NCBI GenBank assembly: GCA_016212105.1 | Contig: JACRHJ010000015.1 | Span: 62,001-126,000, forward strand | Origin: Nitrospirota bacterium | GTDB taxonomy: Bacteria > Nitrospirota > JACRHJ01 | Direction: 5' to 3' | DNA: 64,000 nucleotides | Shown here: in pieces, positions 16,609-25,098 of the stretch | Layout of the letters: every line of letters begins with the position of its first letter | How positions within the stretch are numbered: position 1 is the first letter of the stretch | Position numbers and translations under genes: made by a program | Notes under the pieces: generated by a model | What the model saw: the letters and a program-made list of their open reading frames with translations, nothing else | The model's database searches: none | What the model was told of the DNA's origin: nothing

Positions 16609-17505
16609 TCACTTGATGTGGCATCCGAAGCAGAGGTCCTGGTATCCATCACGCTCCCCGATGACCAGGCTGGCGCCGTCACCGGGCGCGTACGGGTCGT
16701 GGCATGTGCAGCACCCTATCTTCCCGTCGAAGAGCCTCAGGCGGGCGTCCAGGTCCCTTTCGGACACCATGTCCTCGTGTTCCATGGTTGCCCTGTAATA
16801 GTCCATGCCTATGGGGTGCGACAGGCCTATGCCGGAGTTCGAGTGGCGCCAGCCGGCGTTCCGGATGGTGGTGCCGTCCGGGCTTCCTGTTTCGTTGTGG
16901 CAGTCGAGGCAGGCGAGCGACAGCGCATCCAGCTCGGACTTCTGGTCCAGGACCGAGTAATTCGCAAAGCCGTGCCCCCTGTCCATGACCGGCTTGTGGG
17001 AGGTTATGCCGCCCGCTTCTCCAGGTTTCCTCCCGCCTGCCTGCGCGACATGCTCTTGGCACAGCTCGTTCAGGTCGTCCTCGCAGGCATGGCAGGCAAG
17101 GCACAGGGCCTTCCCGGACAGCCCCCGTCTGAGGAAATGCGTCTTTTCTCCCAGAGGGTCGCGGAACGGCATGTGTACGTCGTGACACGTAACGCAGGTC
17201 ATCCGGCCTTCCTCGTCCAGCGGCATGCCTGCCGGTATCCTGAACTCCCTCGACGGCACGAAGTCCACGAGGTGCGATACCGTGCCCGACATGTCGTGGC
17301 AGCGGGCGCAGAGACTTGTTATGGAGTCGGTGAACCTGAGCGGCTCACCCTTCACGCCGCTTGAGCCTGGGAGTGTGAAATGGCAGTAAAAGCAGTCGCT
17401 GTCGGTAAACGCGTGCGGAGAGTCTTCGTTTTTCCGGTCGCCTATGGCCACCGCGGCGGCGGCGAGCAGTATGCCCGCGAGTATGAGGAGCCTGAACCTG
17501 TTCAT
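16609..17505 (-). CDS. Seven-haem c-type cytochrome
   Basis: The 298-residue protein has an N-terminal hydrophobic signal (FRLLILAGILLAAAAVAIG), so it is exported to the periplasm. It contains seven CXXCH haem-attachment motifs: CFYCH, CARCH, CVTCH, CLACH, CLDCH, CCTCH and CFGCH. The pattern resembles doubled-CXXCH-motif cytochromes of deltaproteobacteria, which carry electrons between the quinone pool and outer or periplasmic acceptors. It is divergent from trpE and stands alone, with no partner oxidoreductase nearby. The ATG at 17505 precedes the signal peptide directly. Redox partner and acceptor are not visible from sequence. Confidence 0.93.
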   Translation of the reverse strand: MNRFRLLILAGILLAAAAVAIGDRKNEDSPHAFTDSDCFYCHFTLPGSSGVKGEPLRFTDSITSLCARCHDMSGTVSHLVDFVPSREFRIPAGMPLDEEGRMTCVTCHDVHMPFRDPLGEKTHFLRRGLSGKALCLACHACEDDLNELCQEHVAQAGGRKPGEAGGITSHKPVMDRGHGFANYSVLDQKSELDALSLACLDCHNETGSPDGTTIRNAGWRHSNSGIGLSHPIGMDYYRATMEHEDMVSERDLDARLRLFDGKIGCCTCHDPYAPGDGASLVIGERDGYQDLCFGCHIK

Positions 17506-17681
17506 GTTTTAACCTGCTTGTCCGGATGTGTATTGCAGGGATGCCCCCGGTTGGGTCTGCCGGGCGGCCTGTCACCTCCTGTGGCTGGCGCAAGTTCTAT
17601 CCTGCTGCTGGTACTGGTGCATAAGGCTTGAGTTGCAGCCAAAAACCTCCTTCCGGGGCAGGCCAAAAGGGTTATAAATGC

Positions 17682-17710
17682 TTGACAGTAAAGCCTGAAC
17701 GTGGTAACTT
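17682..17710 (+). promoter_or_regulatory. Possible trp promoter TTGACA-17-TAACTT
   Basis: A perfect -35 box (17682-17687) has a poor -10 match (TAACTT, 17705-17710) at ideal spacing, 50 bases before the trpE ATG. No Trp-rich leader peptide or attenuator is visible between them. Confidence 0.4.
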
Positions 17711-17760
17711 CCAATGTCGGGAATCAGCCTATAACTGTAAATTTACCAGATAAATCCAAA

Positions 17761-19236
17761 ATGCACAAACCAGACATTTATTCGTTCAGGGACAAGGCAA
17801 AACGGGGCAACCTGATACCCGTTTACAGGGAGCTACTGGCGGACACGCTGACCCCTGTCTCCGCCTTCATGAAGGTTGACACGGGAGGCTACTCCTTCCT
17901 CCTCGAGTCCGTGCAGGGCGGCGAGAAATGGGCACGCTACTCATTCCTCGGGGCCGACCCGTCGGTCATAGTATGGAGCGAGGGCGGCACGGCATACGTC
18001 AAAAAGGCGGGCGAGACGACCTCGCACCCTGTCGAGGGCGACCCGCTGGTCTTCCTCAAGTCCGTCATGTCCGAATACAAGCCTGTCGAGCTTGATGGTA
18101 TGCCGCGTTTCTCCGGCGGTGCGATCGGCTATATCGGCTACGACGTCATAAGCTCGTTCGAGGACATCCCGCTCCGCGACAGGCCCGGGACCGGCTGCCC
18201 GGACATATTCTTCATGATAACCGACACTCTTCTGGTCTTCGACAATGTAGCCCAGAAGATAAAAGTCATGGCGAACGCGCATGTGGGCGAGGCCGGCCCG
18301 GACGCGGCGTACGCCGAGGCGGTCGAGAAGATAGACCGGCTGGTGGAAAGGCTCACCGCGAGGCCGCCCAGGAGGCGCGCCGTCAAGCCGAGGATAGGCA
18401 CTACTCTCAGGTCCAACTTCAAGAAGAAGAACTTCGAGAAGGCGGTGCTGAAGGCCAAGGAGTACATCAAGGCGGGCGACATATTCCAGGTCGTCCTGTC
18501 CCAGCGGTTCGAGAAGGCGGCGAAGCTCGACCCGTTCGACGTATACCGGTCGCTCCGCGTGATAAACCCGTCGCCGTACATGTTCTTCCTGCGCTGCGGG
18601 GATTTCACGCTCGCTGGCTCGTCTCCTGAGGTCATGGTCAGGCTGGAGGACGGCAAGATAGACCTGCGTCCAATTGCCGGGACAAGGAAGCGCGGCGCGA
18701 CCGAGGAAGAGGACGAGGCCCTCATGAAGGAACTCCTTGCAGACCCCAAGGAGCTTGCCGAGCACCTGATGCTGATAGACCTCGGGCGTAACGACGTCGG
18801 GCGCGTGTCGCGTCCCGGCGGCGTGGTCGTCAACGAGCTGATGGTCATAGAGAAGTACTCGCACGTTATGCACATTGTGTCCAACGTCCGGGGCGAGGTG
18901 GCCGAGGGCACGGACGCCTTCGACGTCATGCGGGCATGCTTCCCGGCCGGAACTGTATCCGGCGCGCCCAAGATTCGCGCGATGCAGATAATTGACGAGC
19001 TTGAGCCGACACTGCGCGGGCCATACGCGGGCACCGTAGGCTTCTTCGGTTTCACCGGCAGCATGGACTCCTGCATCACCATACGGACGCTGATGTTCAA
19101 GGACGGCAAGGTCTACGTCCAGGCCGGCGCGGGCATCGTCGCGGACTCCGACCCCGAGAAGGAGTACCAGGAGACGGTCAACAAGGCGGCGGGCATGATG
19201 AAGGCGCTTGAGATGGCGGAGAAGGGGCTTCTGTAG
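17761..19236 (+). CDS. trpE: Anthranilate synthase component I
   Basis: TrpE converts chorismate and ammonia (from TrpG) to anthranilate. From the ATG at 17761 the 491-residue protein begins HKPDIYSFRDKAKRGNLIPV, the usual TrpE start; the GTG at 17701 would add an uncharacteristic extension. The feedback-site motif FLLES (about residues 43-47) is present, so Trp inhibition is likely. The chorismate-binding domain has ILSQRF-like VVLSQRFEK, IAGTRKRG, the DLGRNDVGRV block and ACFPAGTVSGAPKIRAM. It heads the trp gene set. A strong stem-loop and a repeat cluster, not the usual short gap, separate it from trpG. Confidence 0.97.
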   Translation: MHKPDIYSFRDKAKRGNLIPVYRELLADTLTPVSAFMKVDTGGYSFLLESVQGGEKWARYSFLGADPSVIVWSEGGTAYVKKAGETTSHPVEGDPLVFLKSVMSEYKPVELDGMPRFSGGAIGYIGYDVISSFEDIPLRDRPGTGCPDIFFMITDTLLVFDNVAQKIKVMANAHVGEAGPDAAYAEAVEKIDRLVERLTARPPRRRAVKPRIGTTLRSNFKKKNFEKAVLKAKEYIKAGDIFQVVLSQRFEKAAKLDPFDVYRSLRVINPSPYMFFLRCGDFTLAGSSPEVMVRLEDGKIDLRPIAGTRKRGATEEEDEALMKELLADPKELAEHLMLIDLGRNDVGRVSRPGGVVVNELMVIEKYSHVMHIVSNVRGEVAEGTDAFDVMRACFPAGTVSGAPKIRAMQIIDELEPTLRGPYAGTVGFFGFTGSMDSCITIRTLMFKDGKVYVQAGAGIVADSDPEKEYQETVNKAAGMMKALEMAEKGLL

Positions 19237-19285
19237 GGCGCGCCGGCTTTATGCATGCCGGGGCAGGCTGTGCCCCCGGCGCGCC
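19237..19285 (+). terminator. Strong stem-loop directly after trpE
   Basis: GGCGCGCCGG (19237-19246) pairs with CCGGCGCGCC (19276-19285), and the loop holds an inner GGGCA/TGCCC hairpin. It starts at the first base after the trpE stop. Only a short GTGTTTG follows, so it may be an mRNA-stabilising 3' end or a weak terminator that lowers trpG-A expression. Confidence 0.5.
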
Positions 19286-19291
19286 GTGTTT

Positions 19292-19625
19292 GTCATTGCG
19301 AGGAGCGAAGCGACGCGGCAATCTCATCTTTTGCCCGTCATTCCCGCGAAGGCTTCAGGCATACCGGGGTAAACTCCGGCGGGAATCCAGGAAGTAGATT
19401 GTCATTCTGAACGGAGTGAAGAATCCGCTTCTATACGATAAATTGTAGGGGCGCAATTAATTGCGCCCGTCCATTTAAGATACAGGCAGATTCTTCGCTG
19501 CGCTCAGAATGACACAGTAAAGGCAAAGGCAAGGGCAAGGGCAAGGGCCGACACACGGGTCGGCCCCACATAAAATCAAGACGGACTTGTTTCCCGGTTT
19601 CCCGCGAACACGAAACACGAACACG
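19292..19625. repeat. Intergenic repeat cluster between trpE and trpG
   Basis: The 414-base gap has no gene. It contains GTCATTGCGAGGAGCGAAGCG..GCGGCAATCTC (19292-19328) and a TTCCCGC-type hairpin with the ATACCGGGGTAAACTCC insert (19337-19395). A TGTCATTCTGAACGGAG..GAAGAATCCGC unit follows, linked to GGGGCGCAATTAATTGCGCCC and then to the facing GATTCTTCGC..AGAATGACA unit (19399-19513). An AAGGCA/AAGGGC minirepeat (about 19519-19547), a GGGCCGAC hairpin (19545-19567) and CGAACACGAAACACGAACACG (about 19607-19626) close it. Confidence 0.85.
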
Positions 19626-19650
19626 AACCACTGCAGTTAGAGGTGTTAAC

Positions 19651-20238
19651 ATGCTTTTGATGATCGACAACTACGACTCCTTCACGTACAACCTCGTCCA
19701 GTACCTGGGCGAGCTGGGCGAGGAGCTTCGCGTATACAGAAACGACAAGATAACGCTGGCCGAGATAGAGGCGATGAAGCCCGAGGGAATAATCATATCG
19801 CCGGGGCCGTGCACGCCGAAAGAGGCGGGCGTCTCGGTGGACACTATCAAGCAGTTTGCCGGGGTGTTCCCGATACTCGGCGTCTGCCTCGGACACCAGT
19901 CCATAGGCGAGGCCTTCGGCGGAGACGTGATTAGGGCCGAGCGTCTGATGCACGGCAAGACGTCCATGATATACCACGACGGCGGGACGATATTCCACGG
20001 ACTGCCGAACCCGTTCGTAGCGACCCGCTACCACTCGCTCATCATCAAGCGCGAGACCATACCGGACTGTCTCGAAATCTCCGCCTGGACTAAGGAGGGC
20101 GAGATAATGGGCGTCCGCCACAGGGAGATGCTGGTCGAGGGCGTGCAGTTCCACCCGGAGTCCATACTCACGACATCCGGCAAGGACTTGCTCCGGAACT
20201 TCCTCAGGATGATGCGCGAGAAAAAGATGGCCGCGTGA
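19651..20238 (+). CDS. trpG: Anthranilate synthase component II (glutamine amidotransferase)
   Basis: TrpG supplies ammonia from glutamine to TrpE. The 195-residue class I amidotransferase has [20 protein letters not shown] at the start, the oxyanion motif [12 protein letters not shown] (about residues 49-60), the nucleophile Cys in [10 protein letters not shown] (about residue 78) and the catalytic His/Glu in VQFHPES (about residues 168-174). Length is normal. In some bacteria the same subunit serves PabB; no pabB is in the window. Confidence 0.97.
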   Translation: MLLMIDNYDSFTYNLVQYLGELGEELRVYRNDKITLAEIEAMKPEGIIISPGPCTPKEAGVSVDTIKQFAGVFPILGVCLGHQSIGEAFGGDVIRAERLMHGKTSMIYHDGGTIFHGLPNPFVATRYHSLIIKRETIPDCLEISAWTKEGEIMGVRHREMLVEGVQFHPESILTTSGKDLLRNFLRMMREKKMAA

Positions 20239-20306
20239 GCCTGAATATTATGGCATCGCGGCTTGCCTGATTGAGTATTAGGTGGCATACTATTCAGGAC
20301 GGTTAT

Positions 20307-20328
20307 CGGTTAACCAATTGCGGTTAAC
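20307..20328. promoter_or_regulatory. Repeated CGGTTAAC motif upstream of trpD
   Basis: CGGTTAAC occurs at 20307-20314 and 20321-20328, 14 bases apart, and each contains the self-complementary GTTAAC. A further GGTTA is at 20301. The arrangement could bind a dimeric regulator. It is not an E. coli-type Trp operator. Confidence 0.3.
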
Positions 20329-20352
20329 TTACACGAATACAAAGGTGCCATC

Positions 20353-21414
20353 ATGATAAAGGAAGCCCTGATAAAGGTTGTAGACCGCGAGGACCTCTCG
20401 CAGCCGGAGATGGAAGAGGTCATGCGCGAGATAATGGACGGCGAGGCGACGCCCGCCCTCATTGCCGCGTTCGTCACAGCGCTCCGGATGAAGGGCGAGA
20501 CGATAGACGAGATTACAGGCGCGGCGAAGGTTATGCGTAAGAAGGCCGAGCGTATACCTCTCAAGTCCCACCCGGTATCCATAGACCATGACGACATAAA
20601 CCTCGACATGGAGACGATACTCGACACCTGCGGCACCGGCGGCGACGGGACGAAGACCTTCAACATCTCGACCACCTGCGCGTTCGTCGCGGCCGGTGCG
20701 GGGCTGAAGGTCGCCAAGCACGGGAACCGCGCGGTGTCGTCGTGCTCCGGTAGCGCGGACGTCCTCGTCTCGCTCGGCGTGAACATAGAGCTTACTCCCG
20801 AAAACGTCGGACGGTGCGTGGACGAGGTCGGCATAGGATTTCTGTACGCGCCTCTCCTGCACTCGGCGATGAAGCACGCGCTTATACCCAGGCGCGAGAT
20901 TGGCATAAGGACGATATTCAACGTCCTCGGGCCGCTGACCAACCCGGCGAAAGCGAGCGCGCAGGTGCTTGGCGTATACGAGGAAGTCCTGACCGAGAAA
21001 CTCGCGCACGTGCTGCTGAACCTCGGGGCAAGGCGCGGCATGGTCGTACACGGGATGGACGGCCTCGACGAGATAACCATCACCCGCGAGAGCCGGGTAT
21101 CCGAGATTAATGGAGCCGGCGTGCATACCTGGTTCCTGGACCCGCGCGACTACGGCTTCACCCTCGCGGATGCGGACGACCTGCTCGGAGGCTCCGCCGA
21201 GGAGAACGCTGCCATCACGCGTTACGTCCTCGACGGCGGCAAGGGCGCGAAGCGTGACATTGTGCTGCTGAACTCCGGCGCGGCGATTTACGTCGGCGGC
21301 AAGGCATCGTCGCTCGCGGACGGGATAAAGCTCGCCGCCGAGTCGATAGACTCCGGCGCGGCGATGCGGAAGCTGGACGAGCTTGTAACGCTCAGCAAAG
21401 AGCTGGCTGCGTGA
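20353..21414 (+). CDS. trpD: Anthranilate phosphoribosyltransferase
   Basis: TrpD joins anthranilate to PRPP. The 353-residue protein shows the PRPP-binding [17 protein letters not shown] (about residues 91-107), the [17 protein letters not shown] block and the metal/anthranilate region LGPLTNPA (about residues 195-202). Length is at the usual size. It is read from the ATG at 20353 following a 114-base gap from trpG. Confidence 0.97.
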   Translation: MIKEALIKVVDREDLSQPEMEEVMREIMDGEATPALIAAFVTALRMKGETIDEITGAAKVMRKKAERIPLKSHPVSIDHDDINLDMETILDTCGTGGDGTKTFNISTTCAFVAAGAGLKVAKHGNRAVSSCSGSADVLVSLGVNIELTPENVGRCVDEVGIGFLYAPLLHSAMKHALIPRREIGIRTIFNVLGPLTNPAKASAQVLGVYEEVLTEKLAHVLLNLGARRGMVVHGMDGLDEITITRESRVSEINGAGVHTWFLDPRDYGFTLADADDLLGGSAEENAAITRYVLDGGKGAKRDIVLLNSGAAIYVGGKASSLADGIKLAAESIDSGAAMRKLDELVTLSKELAA

Positions 21415-21464
21415 GTTTGTTTTAATGTAGGGGCCGACCCGCGTGTCGGCCCTAAAGGTGCGCC

Positions 21465-21650
21465 ATGAAACAAAACCCTGAGATTGAGAAACCTGGGTTT
21501 GTATATAGGTATGGAAAACTTGTATCCGTGATACTGGATATAAGAGAATATGAAGAGTTACTATTGCGCCTTGATGATATTGAAGAGTTGAAGTACATCG
21601 AAGAGTTAAAGAATAAAGGGCCGATGTTCCAGAGTATCGAGGAAGTATAG
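21465..21650 (+). CDS. Small Phd/YefM-like antitoxin protein inside the trp gene set
   Basis: The 61-residue protein begins with a basic stretch, then VYRYGKLVSVILDIREYEEL, which resembles the conserved core of Phd/YefM antitoxins (a short hydrophobic strand followed by the EYEELLxRLDDIEELKYIEEL helix). In the family the N-terminus binds DNA and the C-terminal helix neutralises a toxin; here the N-terminal DNA-binding part seems short. No toxin gene follows, since the next 140 bases are repeats. Its composition is AT-richer than trpD and trpC, and it is bracketed by repeats, which suggests a captured fragment. Confidence in a real product is moderate. Confidence 0.6.
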   Translation: MKQNPEIEKPGFVYRYGKLVSVILDIREYEELLLRLDDIEELKYIEELKNKGPMFQSIEEV

Positions 21651-21658
21651 GCGCGCTC

Positions 21659-21772
21659 TTATTAAACCGGCAACAAAATAGGCAAACTTCCTGGACCCCG
21701 TGTCAAGCACGGGGCGACAAACGACAAACTAAGAAAATAAAGGGCCGACACGACGGTCGGCCCCTACATGGA
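21659..21772. repeat. Partial composite (MITE-like) element plus GGCCGAC hairpin
   Basis: TTATTAAACCGGCAACAAAA begins the left arm of the composite element. It continues through the CCCCGTGTCAAGCACGGGG hairpin but stops near 21,722, so the right half is missing. A GGGCCGAC/GTCGGCCC hairpin (21742-21768) follows and ends 20 bases before trpC. Another GGCCGAC hairpin lies at 21424-21452 ahead of the antitoxin-like gene. Confidence 0.75.
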
Positions 21773-21793
21773 GGCCGCCCCGCATAGCGGGGC

Positions 21794-22594
21794 ATGAAGT
21801 ACGACTTGATATTAGACCGCATCGTCTCCGACAAAAAAGAAGAGCTGAAGGACGTAAAGGCCGCCCTGCCTTTCGCGGAGCTGAAGGCGCGCGTCCGGGA
21901 CAAAAAATCGACCCGCGACTTCGCGGCCGCGCTCATCAAGCCTAACGGCGTCAGCATCATCGCCGAGGTCAAGAAGGCGTCTCCGTCGAAGGGTATCATA
22001 CGCGCCGACTTCGACCCGGTTGCGATTGCGACGGCATACGAGAAGAACGGCGCGCGCGCCATCTCCGTCCTGACCGAGAGGCGGTACTTCATGGGCGAGC
22101 TCGCGTTCCTGAGGGACATACGCGAGAGGGTGGACATACCGCTCCTCCGCAAGGACTTCATATTCGAGGAGTACCAGGTATACGAGGCCAGGGCAAACGG
22201 CGCGGACGCGTTCCTGCTGATAGCCACGATGCTCGATAAGAATTTAATGTCCGACCTGTACATGCTGGGCAGGGACCTCGGGCTTGATACGCTCGCCGAG
22301 GTCCACGACGAGGCCGACCTCGACAAGGTGCTCGAAATCGGTTTCGACGTCATAGGCATCAATAACAGGAACCTCAAGACGTTCGTTGTGGACATAAAGA
22401 CCACCGGGCGGCTGATAGAGGACATACCGTACGACCGCACCGTCGTCGGCGAGTCCGGTATATCGACGGCGGATGACATGCTGTACCTCAAGTCCGTGGG
22501 CGCGGACGCGGCGCTCATAGGCGAGTCCATAATGCGGGAGAGGGACTTCGCGGCCAAGCTCCGCGAACTTGCCGGGTCGGACATGGAGTCATAA
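21794..22594 (+). CDS. trpC: Indole-3-glycerol phosphate synthase
   Basis: TrpC closes the indole ring from CdRP. The 266-residue TIM barrel has the family N-terminal extension (ILDRIVSDKKEEL), the active-site IIAEVKKASPSKGIIRADFD (about residues 55-74), LRKDFIFEEYQVYEARANGA (about residues 117-136), GINNRNLKTF (about residues 191-200) and VGESGI. All catalytic Lys, Glu and Asn positions appear kept. It is separate from trpF, unlike the E. coli fusion. Confidence 0.97.
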   Translation: MKYDLILDRIVSDKKEELKDVKAALPFAELKARVRDKKSTRDFAAALIKPNGVSIIAEVKKASPSKGIIRADFDPVAIATAYEKNGARAISVLTERRYFMGELAFLRDIRERVDIPLLRKDFIFEEYQVYEARANGADAFLLIATMLDKNLMSDLYMLGRDLGLDTLAEVHDEADLDKVLEIGFDVIGINNRNLKTFVVDIKTTGRLIEDIPYDRTVVGESGISTADDMLYLKSVGADAALIGESIMRERDFAAKLRELAGSDMES

Positions 22595-22638
22595 TCGCAG
22601 AGGCAAATTCATCGTAATTTCTCAGGAGGTCAGCAAGG

Positions 22639-23991
22639 ATGGAAGAGACCAAGGTAGTACTCACCGAGAAGGAGATGCCCAAGCAGTGGTACAACATCAT
22701 GGCGGACATGCCGAACCCGCCCGCCCCGCCGCTGCACCCCGGGACGAGGCAGCCGGTCGGCCCTGACGACCTCTCGCCAATATTCCCGATGTCGCTTATC
22801 ATGCAGGAAGTCTCGACCGAACGCTGGATAGACATCCCGGAAGAGGTCATGCAGGTATACAGCCTCTGGAGGCCGTCGCCGCTTTACCGCGCGAGGCGTC
22901 TGGAGAAGGCGCTCGGCACCCCGGCGAAGATATACTACAAGCACGAGGGCCTGAACCCGACCGGCAGCCACAAGCCGAACACCTCCGTGCCGCAGGCGTA
23001 CTACAACAAGCAGGCGGGCATAAAGAGGATCGCGACCGAGACCGGCGCGGGCCAGTGGGGGAGCGCGATGTCCTTCGCGGGCGCGTTCTTCGGGCTGGAC
23101 GTCACGGTATACATGGTCAAGGTCAGCTACAACCAGAAGCCGTACAGGCGCATAGCGATGGAGACGTGGGGCGGCAAGGTGTTTGCATCGCCAAGTGAAA
23201 ACACCAATACTGGACGCGCGGCCCTCGCGGCGAACCCGGACAACCCGGGCAGCCTCGGACTGGCCATCAGCGAGGCGGTCGAGGACGCGGCGACGCACTC
23301 GGACACCAACTACGCGCTCGGCTCCGTCTTAAACCACGTCTGCCACCACCAGACCATCATAGGGCTCGAGGCGATGGAGCAGTTCAAAAAGATTGGCGAA
23401 TACCCGGACGTGATATTCGCGGCCTGCGGCGGCGGCTCCAACCTCGCGGGTGTCTCGTTCCCGTTTATGCGTGACAAGATAAACGGCCGTGACATCCGCA
23501 TTGTCGCGGTCGAGCCGACCTCCTGTCCGACCCTGACCAAGGGCGAGTTCAGGTACGACTTCGGCGACACGGCGCAGATGACCCCTCTCATGATGATGTA
23601 CACGCTCGGCCACAACTTCATACCGCCGGGCGACCATGCGGGCGGACTCCGCTACCATGCAGACTCGCCGATAATATGCCAGCTCTACAAGGACGGACTG
23701 ATAGACGCCATCGCGTATCCGCAGACGAAGATATTCGACGCGGCGATGACCTTCGCCCGCACCGAGGGGATCATACCAGCGCCGGAGTCCTCGCACGCCA
23801 TCAAGGGCGCTATAGACGAGGCGCTAAAGGCCAAGGAGGAGGGCAAGGAGAAGACGATATTCTTCAACCTCTCCGGCCACGGCATATTCGACCTCGCGGC
23901 CTACGACGAGTACAACAACGGCCGGATGAAGGACACCGTATTCGACCCGGAGGCGATGAAGGTCGCGCTTGCCGAGCTGCCGGTGATTTAA
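22639..23991 (+). CDS. trpB2: Tryptophan synthase beta subunit, TrpB2 type
   Basis: The 450-residue protein belongs to the longer TrpB2 subfamily: the extended N-terminus with [19 protein letters not shown] and the PLP lysine in [11 protein letters not shown] (about residue 113). [20 protein letters not shown], the [13 protein letters not shown] phosphate loop and a C-terminal [20 protein letters not shown] also fit. TrpB2 enzymes condense indole with serine, or phosphoserine in some archaea, and do not need TrpA in the same way as TrpB1. It starts behind AGGAGG (about 22,623). A second, TrpB1-type gene lies downstream in the same operon, next to trpA. Confidence 0.93.
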   Translation: MEETKVVLTEKEMPKQWYNIMADMPNPPAPPLHPGTRQPVGPDDLSPIFPMSLIMQEVSTERWIDIPEEVMQVYSLWRPSPLYRARRLEKALGTPAKIYYKHEGLNPTGSHKPNTSVPQAYYNKQAGIKRIATETGAGQWGSAMSFAGAFFGLDVTVYMVKVSYNQKPYRRIAMETWGGKVFASPSENTNTGRAALAANPDNPGSLGLAISEAVEDAATHSDTNYALGSVLNHVCHHQTIIGLEAMEQFKKIGEYPDVIFAACGGGSNLAGVSFPFMRDKINGRDIRIVAVEPTSCPTLTKGEFRYDFGDTAQMTPLMMMYTLGHNFIPPGDHAGGLRYHADSPIICQLYKDGLIDAIAYPQTKIFDAAMTFARTEGIIPAPESSHAIKGAIDEALKAKEEGKEKTIFFNLSGHGIFDLAAYDEYNNGRMKDTVFDPEAMKVALAELPVI

Positions 23992-23995
23992 AGGC

Positions 23996-24186
23996 AGGGG
24001 CTAGGGGCTAGGGACTAGCGAGCGAAAAACCTTAATCAGCGTTTCGTGTTCGTGAAGCATGCCGACCCGTATGTCGGGTAGGCATATAACTTTATTGTGC
24101 GGGAATCAGGTGACGGATGATATATGGGACTCCGGACTGGCAGGCTTTTGCCTGCTAGCCCCTAGCCCCTAGTCTCTAGTCCCTGA
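23996..24186. repeat. Inverted GGGGCTA-type repeats flanking the trpB2-trpF gap
   Basis: The left arm GGGGCTAGGGGCTAGGGACT (about 24,000) faces the right arm CTAGCCCCTAGCCCCTAGTC (about 24,156-24,175). The arms could pair over about 150 bases. Between them are a partial GCCGACCCG..GTCGG hairpin (24061-24080) and a GTTTCGTGTTCGTG remnant. No ORF is present. Confidence 0.7.
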
Positions 24187-24195
24187 AATTAAACC

Positions 24196-24825
24196 ATGCA
24201 TTTACCCCAGCCCGTACGCGTAAAGATATGCGGCCTGACGAACCTCGAGGACGCGCTGTTCGCGGCGTGCGAGGGGGCGGACGCGCTCGGCTTCGTGTTC
24301 TACAAGGGCAGCCCGCGCTACATCGACCCGGGCGCTGCGGCGGGTATCATCAGGATGCTGCCGCCGTTTGCGACGCCGGTAGGCGTGTTCGTGGATGAGG
24401 GCGAGTCTGTCGTCCGGGACGCCATAATGTCAGGGATACGTGTGCTCCAGTTTCACGGCTCCGAGCCGCCGGAGTACTGCCGGTCGTTCGGCCTTCCTTA
24501 TGTCAAGGCATTCCGTGTCCGGAACATGGAGTCCGTGGACGGAGTGGAGATATACGACGACGCGACCGCGTACCTGCTCGACACGTACTCCGAGAAGGAG
24601 TTCGGCGGCACCGGCACCGCGTTCAACTGGGACGTGGCGATATACGCGAAGAGCCACGGGCGGATCGTCCTCGCGGGCGGCCTGACGCCCGAGAACATCG
24701 CCGAGGCGGTGCGCGTCGTCAGGCCATATGCGGTGGACGTGTCGTCGGGCGTCGAGGCCGAGAAGGGCAAGAAGGACCACGCGAAGGTTCGGGCGTTTAT
24801 TCGGGCGGCGAAGGGGATGGCCTAA
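24196..24825 (+). CDS. trpF: Phosphoribosylanthranilate isomerase
   Basis: TrpF isomerises PRA to CdRP. The 209-residue TIM barrel starts PVRVKICGLTNLEDAL with the catalytic Cys (about residue 12), and has GFVFYKGSPRYIDP, LQFHGSEPPEYC, the general-acid Asp in LLDTYS, GGTGTAFNW, and the phosphate-binding LAGGLTPENI. In pathway terms it acts before TrpC. Confidence 0.96.
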   Translation: MHLPQPVRVKICGLTNLEDALFAACEGADALGFVFYKGSPRYIDPGAAAGIIRMLPPFATPVGVFVDEGESVVRDAIMSGIRVLQFHGSEPPEYCRSFGLPYVKAFRVRNMESVDGVEIYDDATAYLLDTYSEKEFGGTGTAFNWDVAIYAKSHGRIVLAGGLTPENIAEAVRVVRPYAVDVSSGVEAEKGKKDHAKVRAFIRAAKGMA

Positions 24826-24827
24826 TC

Positions 24828-25082
24828 CTGTCATTGCGAGGAGCAAAGCGACGCGGCAATCTCCTCCGTTGCTCGTCATTCCCGCGAAAGCGGGAATCCA
24901 GCGACTTTGACTGTCATTCTGAGCGAAGCGAAGAATCTGCTGTTGAAGTTGTTTTACATATGAAGAAGGCAGGGCCGACACGACGGTCGGCCCCTACAAA
25001 ATTGTAGGGGAGGACCATCGTGTCCTCCCTTCTTGAATTAGATAAAAGCAGGTCCCTCCGCTTCGGTCGGGACGACAGGCAA
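24828..25082. repeat. Intergenic repeat cluster between trpF and trpB1
   Basis: It contains GTCATTGCGAGGAGCAAAGCG..GCAATCTCCTCC (24831-24868), the TTCCCGCGAA/AGCGGGAA hairpin (24875-24909), TGTCATTCTGAGCGAAGCGAAG (24911-24939) and a GGGCCGAC hairpin (24971-24997). A GGGGAGGACCATCGTGTCCTCCC hairpin (25006-25029) and GGTCCCTCCGCTTCGGTCGGGA (about 25,050-25,072) follow. There is no gene in this 273-base gap. Confidence 0.85.
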
Positions 25083-25098
25083 TCGAAAAGGAGTATCC

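Noticed and set aside
17502-17714. Short leftward frame upstream of and touching the cytochrome start, preceded by AAGGAGG
   Set aside because: SD-to-start spacing is poor, the peptide is low complexity, and most of it lies in the likely leader. I also looked for a c-di-GMP-I or cobalamin riboswitch here and found no matching core.
17688-17760. Possible trp attenuator before trpE
   Set aside because: No short ORF with consecutive Trp codons and no terminator/antiterminator pair is visible.
23996-24186. GGGGCTA arrays as a CRISPR
   Set aside because: Units are 7-8 bases with no spacers, and no cas genes are present.
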